DNA from: JAWKTT01 sp041398965
GTDB lineage: Bacteria > Planctomycetota > Planctomycetia > Planctomycetales > Planctomycetaceae
Assembly: GCA_041398965.1 (NCBI GenBank)
Contig: JAWKTT010000033.1
Coordinates: 1 to 51,557 of the forward strand
Length of the DNA stretch: 51,557 bases
Direction of reading: 5' to 3'
This document shows positions 45,388 to 51,557 of this stretch, piece by piece. The notes below the pieces were generated by a model. It worked only from the letters and a program-made list of their open reading frames with translations, did no database searches and was not told where the DNA came from. Position numbers and translations under genes: made by a program. The first letter of the stretch is position 1, and each line of letters begins with the position of its first letter.

Positions 45388-46908
45388 TTAGCGGTTCCAT
45401 GCGAGCCACTTGTGAAACAGGGTCTTCACGAAAGGTGTGAGTCGGGTACGGTTGTATTGGTCGCCGATTTTGCGGATCGCGTCGGCTTGTGTCGGATAGG
45501 GATGTATCGTCGATGCGATCTGCTTGAGGCCGATGTGATGTTTCATGGCGAGCGTCACCTCGCTGATCATGTCGCCGGCGTTCGTGGCGACGATCGTGGC
45601 ACCGACGATCTTGTCGGTTCCCTGCTTCACAAAGATCCGAACAAACCCTGTGTCCTCTCCGTCGAGAATCGCCCGGTCGACGCCGCTGAGTGATTGTGTA
45701 TAGGTGTCGATCGCGATCCCCTCACGCTTCGCTTCTTCGGGGCTTATCCCAACATGAGCGAGTTCCGGCGACGTGTAAGTGGTCCACGGGATCACGAGGG
45801 CGCCGGCCTTGCTGCGTCCCCAGAAGAGCGAGTTCTGAATCACGATTCGGGCCATGAAGTCGGCTGCGTGCGTGAACTTAAACCGCGAGCAAACATCCCC
45901 TGCTGCGTAGATGTTTGCGTTCGTCGACTGCAATCGGTCGTTGACCTGAATTCCGTCGCGGAGATCGTACTTGACGCCGACCGTTTCCAGCCCAAGCCCC
46001 TCGACGTTGGGGGCGCGACCGATGCCGATGAGCAACTGATCGCCGACGATCTCGCGTTCTTTGCCATCCTGTCGAACGATGACGAACTTCTCGCTCCCTC
46101 GCTGCACAACACGAACGGTCTCGGCGTTTAACACAAACTCGACCCCATCCCGCTCCATCGCCTGCTGTACAATCAGAGCGGCATCGGTTTCCTCTTTTGA
46201 GAGGATGTGGGTCGACCGTTCAATCTGAGTTACCTTCGCTCCGAGCCTTGCGAACGCCTGGGCCATCTCCGTCCCCATTGGCCCCCCTCCAACAACGACC
46301 AAACGCCTTGGCAGTTCCGTCAGCGAAAAGATCGATTCATTCGTGAGGTATTCCACCTCGTCCAGTCCCGGAATCGGCAACTGCGCCGCCCGTGCTCCGG
46401 TGCAAATGACCGCGCGCTTGTACTGAAGTGATTTTCCTGCCACTTCAACGCAACCAGCACCGGCGAACTTCGCACTCCCCAGAAAGACGTCAATCCCCAA
46501 GTCGCGAAATCGAGAGGCTGAGTCATGCTTGGCAATCCCCGCCCGCAGTCGACGCATACGCTCCATCACCTTTCCAAAATCGACACAGCCCCCTTGAGGG
46601 ACTTCGACTCCGAACTCTGACGCATCACGAACTGTTGCTGCCACGCGAGCTGCACTGATGATCCCCTTCGACGGCACACACCCGACGTTTAAGCAGTCCC
46701 CCCCCATCAAATCGCGTTCGATGAGCGCCACCTTTGCCCCCAGACCTGCCGCCCCCGCCGCCGTCACTAACCCTGCGGTCCCCGCTCCGAGCACAACGAG
46801 GTTGTAACGACCTGAAGGCTCAGGATTCTCCCAGTTGAGTGGATGCACGAGCGACTCCAACTGCTGATTGTGGACATCATACGGCTGAAGCTGGACAAGG
46901 TTGGACAC
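45388..46908 (-). CDS. FAD-dependent pyridine nucleotide-disulfide oxidoreductase
   Basis: A 506-aa class I disulfide oxidoreductase. FAD binding is at VVLGAGTAGL (39-47), the redox disulfide in GGDCLNVGCVPSKG (Cys72, Cys77), NAD(P) binding at VVVGGGPMGTEMA, and the second FAD segment at NIYAAGDVCSRF. The dimer domain ends with the active-site base in TIHPYPTQADAIRKIGD. It resembles mercuric reductase by sequence but lacks the N-terminal HMA domain and the C-terminal Cys pair needed for Hg(II), so that name should be avoided. About 30 residues precede the usual N-terminus. It forms a likely operon with the TVP38 protein. Confidence 0.92.
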   Translation of the reverse strand: MSNLVQLQPYDVHNQQLESLVHPLNWENPEPSGRYNLVVLGAGTAGLVTAAGAAGLGAKVALIERDLMGGDCLNVGCVPSKGIISAARVAATVRDASEFGVEVPQGGCVDFGKVMERMRRLRAGIAKHDSASRFRDLGIDVFLGSAKFAGAGCVEVAGKSLQYKRAVICTGARAAQLPIPGLDEVEYLTNESIFSLTELPRRLVVVGGGPMGTEMAQAFARLGAKVTQIERSTHILSKEETDAALIVQQAMERDGVEFVLNAETVRVVQRGSEKFVIVRQDGKEREIVGDQLLIGIGRAPNVEGLGLETVGVKYDLRDGIQVNDRLQSTNANIYAAGDVCSRFKFTHAADFMARIVIQNSLFWGRSKAGALVIPWTTYTSPELAHVGISPEEAKREGIAIDTYTQSLSGVDRAILDGEDTGFVRIFVKQGTDKIVGATIVATNAGDMISEVTLAMKHHIGLKQIASTIHPYPTQADAIRKIGDQYNRTRLTPFVKTLFHKWLAWNR

Positions 46909-47317
46909 GGCAACTTTCCTATCGTGTGATCTTTTCGAGCATGATCGGTTGGCAGAACTTCATTCGCATAGGGGGCCCGGTTCATGGATACGCTCTCGGA
47001 GAAGCCGTTGTCAACGACAGACGACAGAAAAGTGAGACTCGTGAGCGTCAAGTTGGCAACATCAGTTGCCCTATGAGGGACAACTTTTCGCCCTCTCATG
47101 ACGATCTTCTTCCCCTATCGATACTCGCAGGTTGACGAAGCGACGTTTTATGTGCGGGCGATGGAATTTCGCGGCGACTGGCAATTCGGTTGGGGAGCGA
47201 ATGCGATGTGAGGCATGCCCCGTTGTATTTCGACGGAAGGGGCAGTTGAGTCGACGGGGTGCGGGGGGGATGGATACACTTCCGGAGTTCCTTTTCCTCG
47301 AACGAGGTTGCCCGCCG
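46909..47317. other. Divergent intergenic region with two overlapping hairpins
   Basis: About 410 bases. GGCAAC/GTTGCC around ATCA (47055-47070) overlaps a second stem, GTTGCCCT with AGGGACAAC (47065-47084, one bulge). The two are mutually exclusive if transcribed. The frame of the next gene is open back to 47132, but no family-like sequence is encoded before 47318. Confidence 0.45.
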
Positions 47318-50300
47318 ATGCGTTGGACTGATTCGCTGTCGCTGACACTGCTTTTCGCTGCCGTCGTTGCCTCGCCGCTGTATGCTCAGCGGGACTTGAA
47401 GGAGATTCCGATTCCTGATCCGGAGTTGGAAAGGGCGACGTTTGTGCTGCCGGAGGGGTTTGAAGTCAATCTGTTTGCGGCTGATCCGATGATCGCCAAG
47501 CCGATTCAGATGAACTTTGATCCACAGGGGCGATTGTGGATTGTGTCGAGTGAGGTTTATCCACACATCGAGCCGGGGAAGAAGCCGACCGACAAAGTGC
47601 TGGTCCTCGAAGACAAAGACGGGGATGGGGTCAGTGATGTCACGCATGTTTTCGCGGAAGGGTTGTTGATTCCGACCGGGATCGAGCCGGGCGATGGGGG
47701 AGCTTACGTCGGGGCGAGCACCGAACTGATCCACTTCAAGGATACAAATGGCGACCTCAAAGCCGATGAAGAGCGGGTCGTGCTGTCAGGGTTCGGCACG
47801 GAGGACACGCATCACATTCTGCACACGCTGCGCTGGGGGCCGGAACAGAGATTGTATATGTCGCAGTCGATTTACATTCACTCGCACATCGAAACCCCTT
47901 GGGGAGTGAAGCGATTGAACGCCGGCGGCATCTGGCAGTTTCGGCCTGACAGCTTGAAGCTGAATGTGTTTGCTCGCGGACTGGTCAACACATGGGGGAC
48001 GCACTTCGACAAATATGGGGCAACATTTGCGACCGACGGTGCCGGAGGAGAAGGGATCAACTACATGATCCCCGGCGGCTACTATGTCACCGCTTATGGA
48101 GCAGAGCGGTTGGTGCGGGGGTTGAACCCTGGGAGTCCGAAGCACTGCGGACTGGAGATTGTGTACAGCGAGCACCTTCCCGATGATTGGCGGGGGAGTG
48201 CAATCACGAACGACTTCCGGGGACATCGGGTCTGTCGCTTTGTGCTGACTCCCGATGGGAGCGGGTTCGTCTCGCAACAACAGCAAGAGGTCATCAAGTC
48301 GAATCATCCGGCGTTTCGACCGATCGATGTGAAGATCGGTCCGGACGGGGCGATCTATATTGCGGACTGGTACAACCCGATCATCCAACATGGTGAAGTC
48401 GACTTTCGCGACCCTCGCCGAGATCACACGCATGGCCGCATCTGGCGAGTGACCTACAAAGGGAAGCCACTGGTCGAGCGTCCGCAACTGGTTACTGCGA
48501 GCAACGCCGAACTGTGCAAGCAACTGGAGTCGCCGAACATCTTCAACCGCACACAGGCGAAACGCGTGCTCAAGGAGAGGGGGCCGGAAGTGTTGGACGA
48601 CGTGAAGGCTTGGCTCGCTGGTATCGCGGCCGATCATCCCGAGAAGGAACGGCTCAAGCTCGAATCGCTCTGGTTGTATGTTGCCTTTGATCACGTGGAC
48701 CGGGAGGCTTTGTATGCCTGTTTGAACAGCCCGAATGCCGATGTCCGGGCGGCTGCGACTCGGATTGCCGGGGACTGGAATGGTCGACTGGGCTATGAAG
48801 CTCACGAAAGTCCGTCGCAACATAGCAAGGTCGTCGGGCTGCTGGCGACGCGTGCGGTCGATGAGTCGCCGCGTGTGCGACTCGAAGCAATCCGAGCGTT
48901 AGCGAAGATTCCAGACGCGAGGTCGATCGAGTTTGCGGCACAGGCGTTAAGTGGTCCTCCGACGATTGGCGATGTTGCAAGTGTCGATGCCGCGAACATC
49001 GCCGCACCGCTTTGGGACGAATGGCTCGACTACTCGCTTTGGCTGGCGGCTCGCGAACTTCGTTCCGCATGGCAGCCATCTCTAATCCAAGGGGACCTCA
49101 CGTTCGACGGCGACGCCAAGCAACTTGCCTTCGTCATCTCCGCCGCCGGGTCGGCCGAGACGGTCTCTCCTTTGGTCGACATGGTGACGCAGGGAAAACT
49201 CCCGGCTGAGTCGCAACCCCGTGTGCTCGATGTCATCGCCAATTTCGCCGCTCCGCAGCAGTTACGGACGCTGTTTGACGTTGCCGTCAAGACCGACGAT
49301 GCAGGGCAACGGCATCGGTTTCTGGCGACGTTGCTGAACGCTCAACAGAGTCGCAAAGCGGTCCCGCCGGGGCCGTTTGACGATGTCGCACGACTCCTCG
49401 ATTCTGACGACGAAACGACGCGGGCCTACGCGGTTCGGCTTGTCGGAGCTTGGAAACTTGAAGGTCATCGCGAGCGAATTCGTGATCTCATCGCCAACAA
49501 TAAGGCACCGCAATCCCTTCGCCTCGCAGCAGTCGACGGCATTGCCTACTTCGGCGATCAGAAGGCGGCTCAACAGTTGTGTGCGAATGGTCATGGGGCC
49601 CACGATGACATGCGTGTCGAACAGGCGGCGGTCGAACGCCTGATTCCGATCAATCCAGAACTCGGAGCCGGTCGCACGATGGCGATGTTGCGTCAAGATG
49701 TCGACGGCTCCCACATCGGTCCGATCATGCAGGTCATCCTGTCGAAGCAACCTGCGATCGAGAAGCTGACAGAAGGACTTACGAATTACGATCCGTCGAC
49801 CGCCAATCCGATCGAGAAAGATGCCGCGATTGTTGCCTTGCGGGTGATTAACTCGTCGGGCAAGCCGCAACCGGCACTGGCGGATGCACTGAGGAAAGCG
49901 AGTGGCGTGTCGACCGGGCCGAAACCATTGAATGATGCCGAAATGGCCGAGATGGTTGCGTTTGTGACCGCAAACGGCGATCCGCATCGAGGCGAAACCG
50001 TGTATCGCCGAGCCGAGTTGTCGTGTATCAAGTGTCACGCGATTGGCAATGCCGGGGGACAGATCGGGCCGAACATGCTCAGCCTGGGGGCGACGGCCCA
50101 GCTCGACTACATCATCCAGTCGCTGCTCGACCCCGCTGCCAAGGTGAAGGAGGGGTTCCATACCGTGGTGCTCGTCGATGACGATGGCAACCAACACAGC
50201 GGCATCAAACTTCGCGAGACCGGCGACGCGGTCTTCCTTCGAGATGCTGAAGGGAAAGAGAAGTCGGTGTTGAAGTCGAAGATCGAGGTGCAATCTGAAG

Positions 50301-50863
50301 GGGTTTCGCTGATGCCTGCCGGATTGACCGACAAGCTGACGAAGCAAGAACTGGCCGACCTGACGTCGTTCCTCTCGGCTCTCGGACGTCTGCCGGAGTT
50401 TACCATCGGACAACAACAACTCGCGAGGAAGTGGCAAGTGATGCAGTCGACCGACTCGGCAGCGTATCAACTGCGTCGCATCAGTTATGCAGCCGCAACA
50501 ACTGACAACACCGCCTTTCAGTGGACACCAGTCTACAGCACCGTCAACGGTCAACTCCCCCTGAGTGATCTCCCTGAAGTCTTCGTGAAGAACCGTTCCG
50601 CCCCCGGCGTACGGGGGATGAGCTTTGTCCGCTGTCTTATCAACGTCACTAGCGATGGCCCCGCCACGTTAAAACTCAACGACATCAAAGGCCGCCAACT
50701 CTGGCTCGATGCGGATCCCTTGGAGATCGGTCAAGAGATTCCCGTGCAACTGACTAAGGGCCAACATCAAATCACGATCGCCGTCGACCGTAGCGAAGGA
50801 GGACAACCCTTCACCCTGGAACTCACCGGCAACAACGGGACGTTCGTCGGCGACGCCCCGTAG
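47318..50863 (+). CDS. PVC-type heme-binding CxxCH protein
   Basis: A 1181-aa exported protein. The ATG at 47318 starts the signal MRWTDSLSLTLLFAAVVASP, cleaved near LYAQ. Residues about 30-390 form a membrane-bound-dehydrogenase-like beta-propeller (LPEGFEVNLFAADPMI, MNFDPQGRLWI, YIADWYNPII, DHTHGRIWRVTYKG). HEAT-like helical repeats occupy about 400-870. A cytochrome c domain follows, with CIKCH (Cys903, Cys906, His907) and GGQIGPNMLSLG. The domain order is the standard PVC-type layout. It probably oxidises a sugar or alcohol outside the cytoplasm and passes electrons to the heme; the substrate is unknown. Confidence 0.92.
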   Translation: MRWTDSLSLTLLFAAVVASPLYAQRDLKEIPIPDPELERATFVLPEGFEVNLFAADPMIAKPIQMNFDPQGRLWIVSSEVYPHIEPGKKPTDKVLVLEDKDGDGVSDVTHVFAEGLLIPTGIEPGDGGAYVGASTELIHFKDTNGDLKADEERVVLSGFGTEDTHHILHTLRWGPEQRLYMSQSIYIHSHIETPWGVKRLNAGGIWQFRPDSLKLNVFARGLVNTWGTHFDKYGATFATDGAGGEGINYMIPGGYYVTAYGAERLVRGLNPGSPKHCGLEIVYSEHLPDDWRGSAITNDFRGHRVCRFVLTPDGSGFVSQQQQEVIKSNHPAFRPIDVKIGPDGAIYIADWYNPIIQHGEVDFRDPRRDHTHGRIWRVTYKGKPLVERPQLVTASNAELCKQLESPNIFNRTQAKRVLKERGPEVLDDVKAWLAGIAADHPEKERLKLESLWLYVAFDHVDREALYACLNSPNADVRAAATRIAGDWNGRLGYEAHESPSQHSKVVGLLATRAVDESPRVRLEAIRALAKIPDARSIEFAAQALSGPPTIGDVASVDAANIAAPLWDEWLDYSLWLAARELRSAWQPSLIQGDLTFDGDAKQLAFVISAAGSAETVSPLVDMVTQGKLPAESQPRVLDVIANFAAPQQLRTLFDVAVKTDDAGQRHRFLATLLNAQQSRKAVPPGPFDDVARLLDSDDETTRAYAVRLVGAWKLEGHRERIRDLIANNKAPQSLRLAAVDGIAYFGDQKAAQQLCANGHGAHDDMRVEQAAVERLIPINPELGAGRTMAMLRQDVDGSHIGPIMQVILSKQPAIEKLTEGLTNYDPSTANPIEKDAAIVALRVINSSGKPQPALADALRKASGVSTGPKPLNDAEMAEMVAFVTANGDPHRGETVYRRAELSCIKCHAIGNAGGQIGPNMLSLGATAQLDYIIQSLLDPAAKVKEGFHTVVLVDDDGNQHSGIKLRETGDAVFLRDAEGKEKSVLKSKIEVQSEGVSLMPAGLTDKLTKQELADLTSFLSALGRLPEFTIGQQQLARKWQVMQSTDSAAYQLRRISYAAATTDNTAFQWTPVYSTVNGQLPLSDLPEVFVKNRSAPGVRGMSFVRCLINVTSDGPATLKLNDIKGRQLWLDADPLEIGQEIPVQLTKGQHQITIAVDRSEGGQPFTLELTGNNGTFVGDAP

Positions 50864-51020
50864 TCGATGTTGGGAATAGGTGATATCGGGGGTTAAACGG
50901 CTTCCCATTGGGCCGCTTGTCACATCAGCGGGCACGCTGTGGGGAAAGTGGCAGAACGCACAAGACAACGAATATTCGCTCCATAGACAAGACTTCATTG
51001 TTAGAGAATTGGCAAACGAC

Positions 51021-51557
51021 ATGGCTGGCAGCACGATGAGAGTGATTGAGACACATACCGGGGGGGAGCCGACCCGGGTGATCGTGGCAGGGGGGCCGGG
51101 GTTGGGGGCGGGGTCGCTGTTTGAACGGCGGGAGCGGATGGGGCGGGAGTATGATCGGTTTCGGACGGCGATCATCAACGAACCACGTGGGGCGGAGGTG
51201 ATGATCGGGGCGATGCTGACTGAGCCTGTCGACCCAAACTGTGCCGCAGGGGTGATCTTCTTCAACAATGTGGGCTACCTCAACATGTGCGGGCACGGAA
51301 CGCTAGGTGTTGGGGCAGCGTTAGAGTATCTGGGACGACTGGGACCGGGACAGCATCGCCTGGAAACACCGGTCGGCGACATTGGATTGGAGGCATTGGG
51401 CGAGAATCGTTACGCGGTCGAAAACGTCGTGAGCTATCGGCATCGGTCGCAGGTCGAGGTCCAGGTCGAGGGGGTCGGAACGGTTCGGGGGGACATTGCC
51501 TGGGGAGGGAACTGGTTCTTCCTGATCGGCGAACATGACGAACGCATCGCTCTGGAC
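51021..51557 (+). CDS. Proline racemase/4-hydroxyproline epimerase family, 3' part missing
   Basis: The first 179 residues of a proline racemase-family enzyme, cut by the window end. RVIETHTGGEPTRVI opens the fold, and NMCGHGTLGVG carries the first catalytic Cys (Cys90). The second Cys lies beyond the window, so proline racemase, 4-hydroxyproline 2-epimerase and trans-3-hydroxyproline dehydratase cannot be separated. The ATG at 51021 or the one at 51036 may be the start; neither has a strong ribosome site. The gap to the heme protein gene is 157 bases. Confidence 0.93.
   Translation, partial: MAGSTMRVIETHTGGEPTRVIVAGGPGLGAGSLFERRERMGREYDRFRTAIINEPRGAEVMIGAMLTEPVDPNCAAGVIFFNNVGYLNMCGHGTLGVGAALEYLGRLGPGQHRLETPVGDIGLEALGENRYAVENVVSYRHRSQVEVQVEGVGTVRGDIAWGGNWFFLIGEHDERIALD

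Noticed and set aside
45388..46908. Annotation as mercuric reductase MerA
   Set aside because: No HMA domain and no C-terminal Cys pair; no mer regulator or transporter nearby.
49262..50554. Minus-strand frame of 430 codons opposite the heme protein gene
   Set aside because: Antisense shadow of a well-conserved domain; no ribosome site and no recognisable protein.
1..51557. CRISPR arrays, insertion sequences with transposases, rRNA and tRNA genes
   Set aside because: No regularly spaced direct repeats, transposase or integrase-like proteins, or rRNA or tRNA signatures were seen on either strand.

Overview
The window comes from a planctomycete (phylum Planctomycetota). The evidence is the gene content: a DUF1549/DUF1553 cytochrome c protein (PSD1 family), a DUF1501 protein with a Tat signal, a large PVC-type CxxCH heme protein, an exported ThuA-like protein, several planctomycete-style exported or Cys-rich hypothetical proteins, and a conserved 'DDELLAYLDEMLP' protein. 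The DNA is moderately GC-rich and gene-dense. I see no phage, integrase, transposase, rRNA, tRNA or CRISPR array.

Layout. 1-2763 (minus): methionine aminopeptidase cut by the window edge, an amidohydrolase, and an exported unknown coupled to it by a GTGA overlap. 2909-3128: a 36-bp imperfect inverted repeat around about 150 bp. 3162-8217 (minus): an HExxH metalloprotease-like lipoprotein with a frameshifted C-terminus, a ThuA-like protein, a frameshifted ABC permease and its solute-binding protein. 8847-13831 (plus): thioredoxin-like protein, AcpS, two unknowns and a lipoprotein with DUF11-like repeats. 13896-15709 (minus): leuA behind a leader-peptide attenuator. 16208-22133 (minus): PSD1 protein, MBL-fold hydrolase, Ndk and an NAD-dependent epimerase. 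22282-29807: anti-sigma-like protein, PlsC, MutL, a beta-barrel protein, DUF1501 and a DapA-family lyase. 29911-30145: a candidate structured RNA with its own promoter and terminator. 30395-33388: an orphan secretin. 33477-38133 (minus): an intact RND adaptor followed by a pump gene broken by about ten frameshifts. 38377-41583 (minus): a DUF59 protein, a GyrA/ParC subunit and a 36-aa small ORF. 41864-44507 (plus): three small exported proteins, two of them Cys-rich. 44556-46908 (minus): a TVP38 membrane protein with a disulfide oxidoreductase. 47318-end (plus): the PVC-type heme protein and a truncated proline racemase-family gene.

The strongest new observation is upstream of leuA. A 20-residue, leucine-rich leader peptide (five Leu codons) overlaps three RNA arms: 1:2 (7 bp), 2:3 (11 bp, antiterminator) and 3:4 (12 bp terminator followed by seven U). 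A good promoter (TTGACG-N17-TATTGT) starts transcription only a few bases before the leader ATG. The Leu codons sit just before and into arm 1, and the leader stop codon lies in arm 2, which is the geometry of classical ribosome-mediated attenuation.

Second in interest are the promoter-structured RNA-terminator unit before the secretin gene, and the unusual concentration of frameshifts in the RND pump. Two more single-base indels hit the metalloprotease-like lipoprotein and the ABC permease. Whether these indels are real mutations or sequencing errors cannot be decided from the sequence alone.
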